From positions 1,116,001 to 1,180,000 of the forward strand of contig NZ_CP085839.1 in assembly GCF_020715565.1 (NCBI RefSeq): DNA of 64,000 bases. Direction: 5' to 3'. Under the pieces are notes generated by a model. The model was not told where the DNA came from and did not search any database. It was given only the letters and a program-made list of their open reading frames with translations. Shown one piece after another: positions 35,976 through 45,450 of the stretch. Source of the DNA: Nocardioides sp. Kera G14 (GTDB lineage Bacteria > Actinomycetota > Actinomycetes > Propionibacteriales > Nocardioidaceae). The translations under genes and the position numbers were made by a program. Within the stretch, counting starts at the first letter, position 1, and every line of letters begins with the position of its first letter.

Positions 35976-37979
35976 ATGACCCTCGACACCCCGATCGCCC
36001 CTACCGACAGCCCCGGCGCCGCGACCAGCCACCCGCTCGACCCGCTCTCGGGCCCCGAGATCGAGCGCGCCGCCGCCCTCACCAAGGCCGACCCGCGCTC
36101 GACCGAGACCCTGAAGTTCGTGATGATCTCGCTCGAGGAGCCCGCGAAGCCGGCCACGCTCGAGTTCGACCCCACCGACTACCCCGACCGCAAGGCCTTC
36201 GTCGTCGCGTACGACGCCGCCGCCAAGCTCATCACCGAGGTGATCGTCAATCTCGCGACCGGTGAGGTGGAGGGGTGGACGCCCGTGCCTGGCCGGTTCC
36301 CGTCGTACCTCTCCGACGCGATGATGGGCGTCGAGCTCAAGGTCAAGGAGGACGAGCGCTGGCAGGAGGCGATGCGCAAGCGGGGTGTGGAGGACTTCGA
36401 CCTCGTCATGGTCGACCCGTGGCCGGCCGGCTACATGGGCCCGCAGGACGCGTTCGAGAACAGCCCGACGATCTGCCGTCCGCTCTCCTTCGTCCGCTCG
36501 GCACCCGGCGAGCACGGCTACGCCCGCCCCGTCGAGGGCGTCATCGTCACCTACGACATGGACGCCGAGAAGGTGATCGACGTGGTGGACCACGGCGTCG
36601 TGCCGCTCCCGCCGAAGTCCGGCAACTACTCCGAGCACCACGGCATGTTCGACCCGGACAACCGCCCTGCGTTCGAGGGCTTCCGCACCGACGTCAAGGA
36701 CATCGTCATCACCCAACCCGACGGCCCGAGCTACACCGTCGACGGCTACGGCGTGACCTGGCAGAAGTGGGCATTCCGCGTCGCGTTCAACCCGCGCGAA
36801 GGCCTCGTCCTGCACACGATCACCTACAACGACAAGGGCGTCGAGCGTCCCATCATGTATCGCGCCGCGCTCTCGGAGATGGTGGTGCCGTACGGCGACG
36901 TCGCACCGACCCACTGGAACAAGAACGTCTTCGACATGGGCGAGGTCGGCATGGGCATGAGCGCCAACCCGCTCACCCTCGGCTGTGACTGCCTCGGCGA
37001 GATCTTCTACTTCGACGGCATCGTCAACAACTCCGCCGGCGAGGCGGTGACGATCCCCAACGCGGTCTGCATGCACGAGGAGGACTTCGGCATCGCCTGG
37101 AAGCACACCGACTTCCGCACCGAGGAGGTCGAGGTGCGTCGCTCGCGGCGACTGGTGATCTCGATGATCTGCACGGTCGGCAACTATGAGTACGGCTTCT
37201 TCTGGTACCTCTACACCGACGGCTCGATCGAGTACGAGGTCAAGCTCAGCGGCGTCCTGACCACCGGCTCGTGGGCCGATGAGGAGAAGCCCAAGTACGG
37301 CAACCTGGTCGCGCCCGGGATCTACGGCCCGCACCACCAGCACTTCTTCAACGTCCGGATGGACATGGCGATCGACGGTCCGAACAACACCGTCTACGAG
37401 ATCGATTCGCTGGTGGAGTCGGCGGACGAGAACCCCTACAACAACGCCTGGTACACGCAGGCGACGCCCATCACGTCGGAGAGGGACGGGGCGCGTGACT
37501 GGAAGTGGGAGACCAACCGCTACTGGAAGATCGCCTCGGACAAGGTCAACGAGCTGGGGGAGAAGACCGCCTACAAGCTCGAGCCCCGCGCTGTCGTCGC
37601 ACCGTTCGTCCAGAAGGGCTCCTACATCTACGACCGGGCACGGTTCGTGCAGAAGCCGGTGTGGGTGACGGCGTACGACCCCGAGGAGATGTACGCCGCC
37701 GGCGACTACATGGCGCAGTCGGCCGACATGCAGGGACTGCCGGTCTACCTCGAGGACGACGCTCCGTTGGAGAACACCGACGTGGTGCTCTGGTACACCC
37801 TCGGTACGCACCACATCGTGAGGCCTGAGGACTGGCCGGTGATGCCGGTGGCCTACATCGGCTTCCACCTCAAGCCGGTCGGTTTCTTCGACGGCAACCC
37901 GGCCCTCGACCTTCCGCCGTCGACGCCTGCCGGCGGGCACTGCAGCATGCACCACGGTCACGGGGCGCCGATCGCGTGA
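35976..37979 (+). CDS. Copper-containing amine oxidase (TPQ enzyme)
   Basis: A 667-residue copper amine oxidase that oxidises a primary amine to aldehyde, NH3 and H2O2. The cofactor tyrosine is Tyr404 in TVGNYEYGFFW (N-Y-D/E consensus, converted to topaquinone). The catalytic base is Asp320 in KNVFDMGEVG. Copper ligands are His454/His456 in PHHQHFF and a His of the pair 612-613 in GTHHIVRPEDWPVMP. No signal peptide is seen, so it is cytosolic. The C-terminus carries an unusual HCSMHHGHG tail. ATG 35976 follows AGAGGAAA. Its stop overlaps the next gene's GTG. Substrate amine unknown; relatives act on phenethylamine, tyramine or histamine. Confidence 0.95.
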   Translation: MTLDTPIAPTDSPGAATSHPLDPLSGPEIERAAALTKADPRSTETLKFVMISLEEPAKPATLEFDPTDYPDRKAFVVAYDAAAKLITEVIVNLATGEVEGWTPVPGRFPSYLSDAMMGVELKVKEDERWQEAMRKRGVEDFDLVMVDPWPAGYMGPQDAFENSPTICRPLSFVRSAPGEHGYARPVEGVIVTYDMDAEKVIDVVDHGVVPLPPKSGNYSEHHGMFDPDNRPAFEGFRTDVKDIVITQPDGPSYTVDGYGVTWQKWAFRVAFNPREGLVLHTITYNDKGVERPIMYRAALSEMVVPYGDVAPTHWNKNVFDMGEVGMGMSANPLTLGCDCLGEIFYFDGIVNNSAGEAVTIPNAVCMHEEDFGIAWKHTDFRTEEVEVRRSRRLVISMICTVGNYEYGFFWYLYTDGSIEYEVKLSGVLTTGSWADEEKPKYGNLVAPGIYGPHHQHFFNVRMDMAIDGPNNTVYEIDSLVESADENPYNNAWYTQATPITSERDGARDWKWETNRYWKIASDKVNELGEKTAYKLEPRAVVAPFVQKGSYIYDRARFVQKPVWVTAYDPEEMYAAGDYMAQSADMQGLPVYLEDDAPLENTDVVLWYTLGTHHIVRPEDWPVMPVAYIGFHLKPVGFFDGNPALDLPPSTPAGGHCSMHHGHGAPIA

Positions 37980-38518
37980 TCGGTCTCCTTCCTGCAGTGG
38001 GTGGCGCGGCCATGCTGGCCGTCGCCGCCCACTGCGGGCTGCAACTCGTCCGGCTCAGCCGGACGCCCTGTGCCGGAGCCAGGAGTCGTGCCGAGGAGGC
38101 GGTGCACTTCCTGATGGCGGTGGCCATGGCGGCGATGTTCCTGCTGCCGCTGTCCCGGCCGTTCGGAGCGGTCCTCCTCTTCGGCGCATTGGCAGGGCTC
38201 GGCTGGGCGGCGCTGCGGTTCCTCGCCCGCCCCGGCCTGGTCACCGGCGGCCTCTGCGTGAGCACCCTCGCGATGGCGGTGATGGTCTGGGTGATGCTGC
38301 CGCCGCGCACGGGCGCCTCCGCGCCGGTCGAGCAGGCGATGCCGGGCATGCACCATGTCGGCGTACCGACGTCCGGGCTCACGGTGCTGAAGACGCCGCT
38401 GTTGTGGCTCTCCCTCACCGTCACCGGGGTACTCGTCGGCGCGCTGCTCTCCCGTGGGCGGGTGCGGGATGCGGTGATGGGGCTCGGCATGGTCGCCATG
38501 CTCGGCTCGATGGTCTGA
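37976..38518 (+). CDS. Small DUF5134-like membrane protein
   Basis: A 180-residue protein with about five hydrophobic helices ([33 protein letters not shown], and others) and a Met/His-bearing loop ([12 protein letters not shown]). It has the look of DUF5134-type actinobacterial membrane proteins, some of which sit near copper genes. GTG 37976 overlaps the amine oxidase stop (GTGA), so the two are translationally coupled; the Met/His loop and the partner's copper make a metal-related role possible (inference). Confidence 0.6.
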   Translation: MIGLLPAVGGAAMLAVAAHCGLQLVRLSRTPCAGARSRAEEAVHFLMAVAMAAMFLLPLSRPFGAVLLFGALAGLGWAALRFLARPGLVTGGLCVSTLAMAVMVWVMLPPRTGASAPVEQAMPGMHHVGVPTSGLTVLKTPLLWLSLTVTGVLVGALLSRGRVRDAVMGLGMVAMLGSMV

Positions 38519-38552
38519 GCGCGGCTCACGCTCGGTAGGCTTGCGCCTCGTT

Positions 38553-41045
38553 ATGAGCGAGCAGAGCAGCGACGTCGAGATCACGTACGACCCGGAAGCC
38601 CTCCAGGCCAAGTGGCGCCCGGTGTGGGAGCGGCTCGACCCGTTCAAGGCCGGTGCCCGTGACGGTGCCGAGAAGCGCTACGCGCTCACGATGTTCCCCT
38701 ACCCGAGCGGTGACCTGCACATGGGTCACGCCGAGGTGATGGCACTGCACGACGTCATCGCGCGCTACTGGTGGCAGAAGGGGTACGACGTCCTCAACCC
38801 GATCGGCTGGGACTCCTTCGGCCTGCCCGCCGAGAACGCCGCGATCAAGCGCAACCAACACCCCAGCGAGTTCACCTACGCCAACATCGAGACGCAGGCC
38901 GAGTCGTTCAAGCGCTACGCCGTCTCCTTCGACTGGTCGCGCCGGCTGCACACGTCGGACCCGGAGTACTACCACTGGACCCAGTGGCTCTTCCTGAAGT
39001 TCCGCGAGCGCGGGCTGGCCTACCGCAAGGACTCGCCGGTCAACTGGTGCCCCAACGACCAGACCGTGCTGGCCAACGAGCAGGTCCTCGCCGACGGCAC
39101 CTGTGAGCGTTGCGGCGCCGAGGTCACCAAGCGTGAGCTCAACCAGTGGTACTTCAAGGTCACCGAGTACGCCCAGCGGCTGCTCGACGACATGGACGAC
39201 CTCGCCGGCACCTGGCCCGAGCGCGTGCTCGCCATGCAACGCAACTGGATCGGCCGCTCCGAGGGTGCGCACGTCGACTTCACGCTCTCGCTCTCCTCGG
39301 GAGAAACGCGCACGGTGACGGTCTTCACCACGCGTCCCGACACGCTCTACGGTGCCACTTTCATGGTGGTCGCCGCCGACGCCGCGCTGGCCGCGGAGAT
39401 CGTCGCGCCCGAGCAGCGCCAGGCGCTCGATGACTATCTGGTCGAGGTCCGCAAGGCCTCCGACATCGACCGTCTCGCGACCGACCGCCCGAAGTCCGGC
39501 GTCGACCTCGGCATCACGGCGACCAACCCGGTCACCCGCGAGCAGGTGCCGGTGTGGGCGTCCGACTATGTGCTGGCCGACTACGGCACCGGCGCGATCA
39601 TGGCCGTGCCGGCTCACGACCAGCGCGACCTCGACTTCGCGAAGGTCTTCGACCTGCCGGTGCGCGCGGTCATCGACGTCGCTGAGGCCGAGGACCCGGC
39701 CGTCTCGTTCGTCGCGACCACGGGCGACGGCGCCTACATCAACTCGCCCGCGCTCGACGGCGTCAGCGGCAAGGCCGACGGCATCGCCACGATGATCTCC
39801 AAGCTCACGGCTGACGGCACGGGTACCGGCACGGTCAACTTCCGCCTGCGCGACTGGCTCCTGTCGCGACAGCGGTTCTGGGGTGCGCCGATCCCGATCA
39901 TCCACTGCGAGGCCTGCGGTGAGGTCCCCGTGCCGGAGTCCGACCTGCCGGTGCGGCTGCCCGACGACGTACGGGGTGAGGACCTGAAGCCGAAGGGCGT
40001 CTCGCCGCTCGCGGCGGCCGAGGCGTGGGTCAACGTGGAGTGCCCGTCGTGCGGGGGGCAGGCGTTGCGCGACTCCGACACGATGGACACCTTCGTCGAC
40101 TCGTCGTGGTACTTCCTGCGCTACCTCGACCCGGCCGATGACACCCAGGCGTTCGACCCGGCCAAGGCCCGCGAGTGGATGCCCGTCGACCAGTACGTCG
40201 GCGGTGTCGAGCACGCGATCCTGCACCTGCTCTACTCACGCTTCTTCACCAAGGTCCTGCACGACATGGGCCTGCTCGACTTCACAGAGCCGTTCAAGGC
40301 GCTGATGAACCAGGGCCAGGTCATCAACGGCGGCAAGGCGATGAGCAAGTCGCTCGGCAACGGCGTCAACCTCGGCGACGTGATCGACGAGTTCGGCGTC
40401 GACGCCACCCGCCTCACGATGGTCTTCGCCGGCCCGCCCGAGGACGACATCGACTGGCAGGACGTCTCGCCCGGCGGCTCGCTCCGCTTCCTGCAGCGTG
40501 CCTGGCGCCTCTCCGGCGACGTCACCTCGCCTGTGGACGCCGATCCGGCGACCGGTGATGTTGCCGTACGTCGCCTCACGCACCGCACCATCGCCGAGGC
40601 CGAGCAGCTGATCGAGTCACAGCGCTTCAACGTGATGGTCGCCCGTCTGATGGAGCTGGTGAACGCCACCCGCAAGGCGATCGACTCCGGTGCCGGCGGT
40701 GCCGACCCGGCGGTGCGCGAGGCGGTCGAGACGGTCGCGATCCTGCTGTCGCTCGTCGCGCCCTACACGGCCGAGGAGATGTGGGAGCGGCTGGGCCACG
40801 AGCCCACGGTCGCTCGCGCCGGCTGGCCGGCCGTCGATCCGGCTCTGCTCGTGGAGGACGCCGTCACCGCCGTGGTGCAGATCGGCGGGAAGGTCCGCGG
40901 TCGGCTCGAGGTCTCGCCCTCCATCTCGGAGGCGGAGCTCGAGGCTGCTGCGCTGGCCGACCCCGCGGTGGTCGCCGCGCTTGGTGGCGCTGCGCCGAAG
41001 AAGGTCATCGTGCGGGCGCCCAAGCTGGTGAATATCGTTCTGTAA
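38553..41045 (+). CDS. leuS: Leucyl-tRNA synthetase
   Basis: An 830-residue class I synthetase that charges tRNA-Leu. The HIGH motif is HMGH (56-59) in [15 protein letters not shown], the KMSKS loop is KAMSKS near residue 597, and an editing (CP1) domain is marked by [15 protein letters not shown] and the DQRDLDFA region (conserved Asp that clears mischarged tRNA). [15 protein letters not shown] and a CERCG zinc module are typical. A TAGGCT box 11 nt before ATG 38553 suggests a very short leader. The convergent 40-residue gene begins its stop 1 nt after the TAA. Confidence 0.97.
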   Translation: MSEQSSDVEITYDPEALQAKWRPVWERLDPFKAGARDGAEKRYALTMFPYPSGDLHMGHAEVMALHDVIARYWWQKGYDVLNPIGWDSFGLPAENAAIKRNQHPSEFTYANIETQAESFKRYAVSFDWSRRLHTSDPEYYHWTQWLFLKFRERGLAYRKDSPVNWCPNDQTVLANEQVLADGTCERCGAEVTKRELNQWYFKVTEYAQRLLDDMDDLAGTWPERVLAMQRNWIGRSEGAHVDFTLSLSSGETRTVTVFTTRPDTLYGATFMVVAADAALAAEIVAPEQRQALDDYLVEVRKASDIDRLATDRPKSGVDLGITATNPVTREQVPVWASDYVLADYGTGAIMAVPAHDQRDLDFAKVFDLPVRAVIDVAEAEDPAVSFVATTGDGAYINSPALDGVSGKADGIATMISKLTADGTGTGTVNFRLRDWLLSRQRFWGAPIPIIHCEACGEVPVPESDLPVRLPDDVRGEDLKPKGVSPLAAAEAWVNVECPSCGGQALRDSDTMDTFVDSSWYFLRYLDPADDTQAFDPAKAREWMPVDQYVGGVEHAILHLLYSRFFTKVLHDMGLLDFTEPFKALMNQGQVINGGKAMSKSLGNGVNLGDVIDEFGVDATRLTMVFAGPPEDDIDWQDVSPGGSLRFLQRAWRLSGDVTSPVDADPATGDVAVRRLTHRTIAEAEQLIESQRFNVMVARLMELVNATRKAIDSGAGGADPAVREAVETVAILLSLVAPYTAEEMWERLGHEPTVARAGWPAVDPALLVEDAVTAVVQIGGKVRGRLEVSPSISEAELEAAALADPAVVAALGGAAPKKVIVRAPKLVNIVL

Positions 41046-41046
41046 T

Positions 41047-41169
41047 TCAGCTCATCAGGAGCGCGAGCGTCATCAGGATCATCACCAGACTGACCACCAG
41101 GATGAGGCCGGGAAGCTCTGCGTCCTGGCTGGGTTTGCTCTTCTGGAACGGTTCGAGGTCGACGGTCAT
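41047..41169 (-). CDS. 40-residue single-helix membrane peptide
   Basis: An ATG-initiated frame of 40 codons: a hydrophilic N-terminal part (MTVDLEPFQKSKPSQDAE) followed by one strongly hydrophobic helix (LILVVSLVMILMTLALLM) to the end. It converges with leuS with a single base between stops and diverges from degV across 82 bp, so the space is well used. This could be a real small membrane protein with the C-terminus outside; no family recognised. Confidence 0.5.
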   Translation of the reverse strand: MTVDLEPFQKSKPSQDAELPGLILVVSLVMILMTLALLMS

Positions 41170-41251
41170 GAGTCCTCGGGTACCCCCGGTCGGCGGCCCC
41201 ATCCGGTTGTGTGACAGATGTGACGAATAGGGACGGATAGTGTCTTCACCC

Positions 41252-42112
41252 ATGGCGTCCCGTGTCGTTGTCGTGACGGACTCGACGGCCGTGCTGCCTG
41301 CCGAGCTGGCCGCGGCCGCCGGGATCGAGGTCGTCGCCCTCCCGGTCGTCATCGCCGGCGAGACGCACTGCGACGGCGAGCCGGGCACGGCGCCGGCCGA
41401 CATCGTGGCCGCGTTGATGGGGAAGAAGGACGTCAGTACGTCCCGTCCCTCCCCGGCGTCGCTGCTCGAGCTCTACAGTCGCCTGGCCGACGACGGCGCC
41501 TCGGCGGTCCTGGCCGTGCACGTCACCGGCGAGATGAGCGGCACCGTCGAGTCGGCGCGGCTCGCCGCTCGCACGTCACCGATCCCGGTCGTCACGGTCG
41601 ACACCCGGGCCGTGGGCCCGTGCCTCGGGCTCGCTGCCCTGGCCGGGGTCCATGCCCTGGCTGCCGGTGCCTCGGCGGACGCGGCTGCGGAGGCGGTGAT
41701 GGCGCGGGCGAACGCCACGACGTCGTACTTCTATGTCGACACCCTCGAGTTCCTCCGCCGCGGCGGCCGGGTCGGTGCCGCGTCGGCGCTCCTCGGGTCC
41801 GCCCTCGCCGTCAAGCCCCTCCTCGCCATCGACGACGGGCGCGTGGTGGTGAAGGAGAAGGTGCGTACGTCGACCCGCGCCCTTGCGCGCCTGGAGGAGC
41901 TCGCCCTCGAGGCGGCCGGCGAGGGCGCCGCCGAGGTGGTCGTCGCCCATCTGGCGGCTCCGGAGCGCGCCGAGGCGCTGGCCGACTCGCTCTCGACGCG
42001 GCTCGGAGAGCAGCTTGCTGTGCCGGTCCGGGTGGCGGAGCTCGGTGCCGCGCTGGGTGCGCACGTCGGGCCGGGCATGGTCGCCGCGGTCGTGGCGCCT
42101 GCGCTGGCCTGA
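41252..42112 (+). CDS. DegV family fatty-acid-binding protein
   Basis: A 286-residue DegV protein. VVVVTDSTAVLP at the N-terminus and DVSTSRPSPASLLELY carry the conserved Ser/Thr that bind the fatty acid carboxylate, with RRGGRVG in the second domain. In firmicutes such proteins (FakB) deliver fatty acids to the kinase FakA; in actinobacteria the partner is less certain. ATG 41252 is chosen; TAGTGT lies 8 nt upstream, so the mRNA may be nearly leaderless, and GTG 41240 would start inside this box. A hairpin follows the stop. Confidence 0.88.
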   Translation: MASRVVVVTDSTAVLPAELAAAAGIEVVALPVVIAGETHCDGEPGTAPADIVAALMGKKDVSTSRPSPASLLELYSRLADDGASAVLAVHVTGEMSGTVESARLAARTSPIPVVTVDTRAVGPCLGLAALAGVHALAAGASADAAAEAVMARANATTSYFYVDTLEFLRRGGRVGAASALLGSALAVKPLLAIDDGRVVVKEKVRTSTRALARLEELALEAAGEGAAEVVVAHLAAPERAEALADSLSTRLGEQLAVPVRVAELGAALGAHVGPGMVAAVVAPALA

Positions 42113-42121
42113 TTCCTCGCT

Positions 42122-42146
42122 GGCCCCGTCAGTCACTGGCGGGGCC
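42122..42146 (+). terminator. Hairpin terminator after degV
   Basis: GGCCCCGTCAGT (42122-42133) and ACTGGCGGGGCC (42135-42146) are complementary with one wobble. In practice a 9-bp stem would form with a 7-nt loop (AGTCACT). It starts 9 nt after the degV stop. Confidence 0.6.
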
Positions 42147-42241
42147 ATCGGTTCTCCCCAGGGCGGTCGTCGGGCTCGGGTGTCCACAGGACGTCGCTGG
42201 GATGGGCCGGAGCGGGGGAGACGTGGACCTAGCGTGCCCGC

Positions 42242-43126
42242 ATGCGCCCCGAACAACGACTCCGAGCCGAGACCGTCGAGCGTCGGCTGAGCGGGCTGCG
42301 TGCCGAGACCGACGGGGCGCCTCCCCTGCGCCTCGTCGATCCGGTCGAGGACACGTCGGCGCTTCCGGCCGTGCTTCCGGCGGTGCTGCCGGCAGCGCCT
42401 CCGGTTCCGGTGCCGGGGCGTCACGCGAGTCGGCGCCGTTGGTTGCCCGTGACGCTGCAGGGGCGGGCGGGGCTGGAGCCGTGGCACGTCGGCGCCGTCG
42501 CGGGGGTCCTCCTCATCGCTCTCGCGGTGACGTGCTGGTGGATGCTTCACCGCACGCCGACGGTGGCGACCTCCACATCGTCGACGGCACCTGCGCTCGC
42601 CTCGGCCTCACCCTTGGTCGCCGGAGGCGTCTCCGCCGCCGGTTCAGCCGGTTCAGCCGGTGCCTCGACACAGCCCGCGGGAGGGGCGAGTGCTGCGACG
42701 TCGGTGACGGTCGATGTGGCCGGAAAGGTGCGCAAGCCGGGCGTGAGGACGCTGCCGGCAGGCTCGCGCGTGATCGATGCCCTGCAGGCCGCAGGCGGCG
42801 TCAGACAGGGCGTCGACCTGACCGGCCTCAACCAGGCGCGGGTGCTGGTCGACGGTGAGCAGATCCTCGTCGATGAGAAGGCGACCGTCGTCCCGCCGGC
42901 GGGCTCTGGCGCGGACAACGGGGCAGCCGCGGGTGGCCTCGTGAACCTGAACACCGCGACCGCCGAGCAACTGGACACCCTGCCGGGCGTCGGGCCGGTG
43001 ACGGCACAGTCGATCCTCGACTACCGGACGCAGCACGGCGGCTTCGGCTCGGTGCAGGAGCTCCTCGACGTCGACGGCATCGGTGAGGCCACGCTGGCCA
43101 AGCTCGAGCCGCACGTCACCGTCTGA
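42242..43126 (+). CDS. comEA: ComEA-like DNA-binding receptor
   Basis: A 294-residue protein. A cytosolic N-terminal region of about 80 residues precedes one TM helix (82-102), a Ser/Ala/Thr-rich linker, an SLBB domain (SVTVDVAGKVRKPGV, residues about 153-215), and a C-terminal double helix-hairpin-helix (LVNLNTATAEQLDTLPGVGP, residues 233-294) that binds DNA outside the membrane. It would hand incoming DNA to ComEC, which follows by 15 bp. A TAGCGT box ends 6 nt before ATG 42242, suggesting leaderless expression. Competence has rarely been shown in actinobacteria, so the role is by homology. Confidence 0.9.
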   Translation: MRPEQRLRAETVERRLSGLRAETDGAPPLRLVDPVEDTSALPAVLPAVLPAAPPVPVPGRHASRRRWLPVTLQGRAGLEPWHVGAVAGVLLIALAVTCWWMLHRTPTVATSTSSTAPALASASPLVAGGVSAAGSAGSAGASTQPAGGASAATSVTVDVAGKVRKPGVRTLPAGSRVIDALQAAGGVRQGVDLTGLNQARVLVDGEQILVDEKATVVPPAGSGADNGAAAGGLVNLNTATAEQLDTLPGVGPVTAQSILDYRTQHGGFGSVQELLDVDGIGEATLAKLEPHVTV

Positions 43127-43141
43127 TCCGCGGCGAATCGG

Positions 43142-45439
43142 GTGCCCGATCTCCGGCTGCCGCTGCTCGGCACGGCGGCGTGGGTCGGCGCCTTCGCGGT
43201 CATGCTGGTGGCCGGTCATGGCGCGCTGGCCTGGTGGACGGCGCTGGCGACGGTCATGGCATTCGCGGCCGGGATGGTCACCCTCCGACACGCGCCGGCC
43301 GCACGGAGGCTGCTCCTGGCTGCGGTCGCGGTCGGCGTCCTCGCCGCGGGTGTCGCCGGGCTCCGTCTTGCGGCGCTCGAGCACGACCCGGTCGCCCAGC
43401 TGGCGGCCGATCGTGAGTTGGCGACCATCACCGGCACGGTCACCTCGGATCCGCACGTCACGCAGGGCACCTTCTCCACGACGGTCGTGGTCCGACTCAC
43501 GGTGCGTCGCGTGGAGGCGGGGCGGGTGCAGGTCGGCGTACGGACTCCGGTGGTGGTGCTGGGCGACACGGCGTGGGAGCGGATTCCCCTCGGTGCGACG
43601 GTGCGCTTCACCGGCCGGCTCAACCCCGCAGACGACCATGACGTCAGCGCCGAGGTCACAGTGCGGCGTAGCTCGGACGATCCCGCCGTCCGGGTCGTCG
43701 ACGCACCGGACGCCTGGTGGCGCGCGGCGTCGGTCGTACGGCACTCGATCCGGCGCGCGGTGGCGCACCGGCCCGACGAGGAGGCGGCGCTCGTTCCCGC
43801 ATTGGTCGACGGTGACGACGCTGACGTCTCCGAGGCACTGGCCGACGACTTCCGTGCGACCGGCCTGACGCACCTGCTCGCCGTGAGCGGCACCAACCTC
43901 ACCCTGCTGGTCGGTGCCTTGCTGACGGTCGCCCGGTGGTGCCGAGTGCGGGGTCGCTGGATGCTCGTCGTCGGAGCGACAGGCATCGTGGGGTTCATCC
44001 TGCTGGCGCGCACCGAGCCCAGCGTCGTCCGGGCCGCGGCGATGGGGGCCGTCGGTCTGGTCGCGATGTCGAGCAACGGCCGCCATCGCGCCCTGCGGGG
44101 CCTCGGCGCGGCCGTGCTCGGGCTGATCCTGCTCGACCCGGCGATCTCCACCTCGCTGGGCTTCGCCCTGTCGGTGCTGGCCACGGCCGGCATCCTGCTG
44201 CTCGGTCCGCCGTGGCGCGACGCGCTGCGGCGGTGGCTGCCGCGGTGGCTCGCCGAGGCGATCGCCGTTCCGATGGCGGCGCAGCTCGCCTGTACACCCC
44301 TGATCGCGGCGATCTCGGGGCAGGTGAGCCTGTCGGCGGTCGGTGCCAACCTCGTCGCGGAGCCCGCGGTCGGTCCGGCCACGGTGCTCGGCCTGCTCGG
44401 CGGGGTCGTCGGCCTCGTGGCGCCACCGCTCGGAGCGGCGTGCGGCTGGCTCGCGTCATGGTGCGTCGCGTGGATCATCACCATCGCCCACCGCGGCGCC
44501 GCACTGCCCGTCGCCCAGATCGGCTGGGCTACGACACCGGTTGCGCTCGTGCTCCTCACGCTGCTGACGGTCACGATCGCCCTCTGGGGGCCGAGGGTGG
44601 TGCAGCGTCGGTGGATCGGCCTGCCGCTCGCAGTGCTGCTCATCGTGATCGTCGCGGTGCGGTTGCCCGGACGGGGCTGGCCGCCGGCCGGTTGGGTGAT
44701 GGTGATGTGCGACGTGGGCCAAGGAGACGGCCTTGTCCTGTCTGTCGGGGAGCACGCCGCGATGGTCGTCGACACCGGCCCTGAACCGGCCCCGATGGAG
44801 CGTTGCCTCGACGACCTCGGCATCACCACGGTGCCGCTCCTCGTACTCACCCACTTCGATGCCGACCACGTGAGCGGTGTCAGTGCGGTCTTCTCGGGAC
44901 GGACGGTCGGTGCGGTCTGGACGACGGTGCTGCACAAACCCGACTACGGGATCGGGCTCGTCCACGACGCGACGGCAGCCGCGGGTGTCACGCCGGTGAG
45001 TGCGGTGCAGGGCACGACGTTCAGCCTCGGGCCGATCACGGCGCAGGTGCTCTGGCCGCCGCCTGATCTCTCGGAGGCGGTCGACTCCAACGCCGGCTCG
45101 ATCACCCTGCTGCTCCAGAGCCACGGGATCCGCTTCCTGCTCACCGGTGACCTGGACCCGGACGGCGGTGCACGGATCGCCACCGCGGTGCCGGGGCTGC
45201 GGGTCGACGTACTCAAGGTCCCGCACCACGGGAGCCGCTTCCAGGACGAGCCGTGGCTGTTGTCGCTCCACCCGAGGATCGCGCTGACCTCGGTGGGCGC
45301 CGACAACGACTACGGCCACCCCGCGGCCAGCACGCTGGACCCCCTGACGGCCGAGGGGGTCGAGGTCCACCGCACCGACACGGAGGGCGCGCTTGCTGTG
45401 GTTGCGCGAGCCGACGGTCCTGTCGTCGTCCACCAGTAG
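43142..45439 (+). CDS. comEC: ComEC/Rec2 DNA-uptake channel
   Basis: A 765-residue polytopic protein with three parts: an N-terminal DUF4131/OB-like extracellular module (ATITGTVTSDPHVTQG), the competence domain with multiple TMs and the hallmark GLTHLLAVSGTNLTLL, and a C-terminal metallo-beta-lactamase domain (CDVGQGDGLVLSVG, THFDADHVSG, PHHGSRFQDE) that may degrade the non-transported strand. GTG 43142 lies 15 bp after comEA. The stop is 11 bp before holA. Confidence 0.93.
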   Translation: MPDLRLPLLGTAAWVGAFAVMLVAGHGALAWWTALATVMAFAAGMVTLRHAPAARRLLLAAVAVGVLAAGVAGLRLAALEHDPVAQLAADRELATITGTVTSDPHVTQGTFSTTVVVRLTVRRVEAGRVQVGVRTPVVVLGDTAWERIPLGATVRFTGRLNPADDHDVSAEVTVRRSSDDPAVRVVDAPDAWWRAASVVRHSIRRAVAHRPDEEAALVPALVDGDDADVSEALADDFRATGLTHLLAVSGTNLTLLVGALLTVARWCRVRGRWMLVVGATGIVGFILLARTEPSVVRAAAMGAVGLVAMSSNGRHRALRGLGAAVLGLILLDPAISTSLGFALSVLATAGILLLGPPWRDALRRWLPRWLAEAIAVPMAAQLACTPLIAAISGQVSLSAVGANLVAEPAVGPATVLGLLGGVVGLVAPPLGAACGWLASWCVAWIITIAHRGAALPVAQIGWATTPVALVLLTLLTVTIALWGPRVVQRRWIGLPLAVLLIVIVAVRLPGRGWPPAGWVMVMCDVGQGDGLVLSVGEHAAMVVDTGPEPAPMERCLDDLGITTVPLLVLTHFDADHVSGVSAVFSGRTVGAVWTTVLHKPDYGIGLVHDATAAAGVTPVSAVQGTTFSLGPITAQVLWPPPDLSEAVDSNAGSITLLLQSHGIRFLLTGDLDPDGGARIATAVPGLRVDVLKVPHHGSRFQDEPWLLSLHPRIALTSVGADNDYGHPAASTLDPLTAEGVEVHRTDTEGALAVVARADGPVVVHQ

Positions 45440-45450
45440 GGTGTGGCGCG

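Noticed and set aside
38519..38552. T-box or other leader control of leuS
   Set aside because: Only 34 bp separate leuS from the preceding gene and a -10-like box is 11 nt before ATG; there is no room for a T-box riboswitch.
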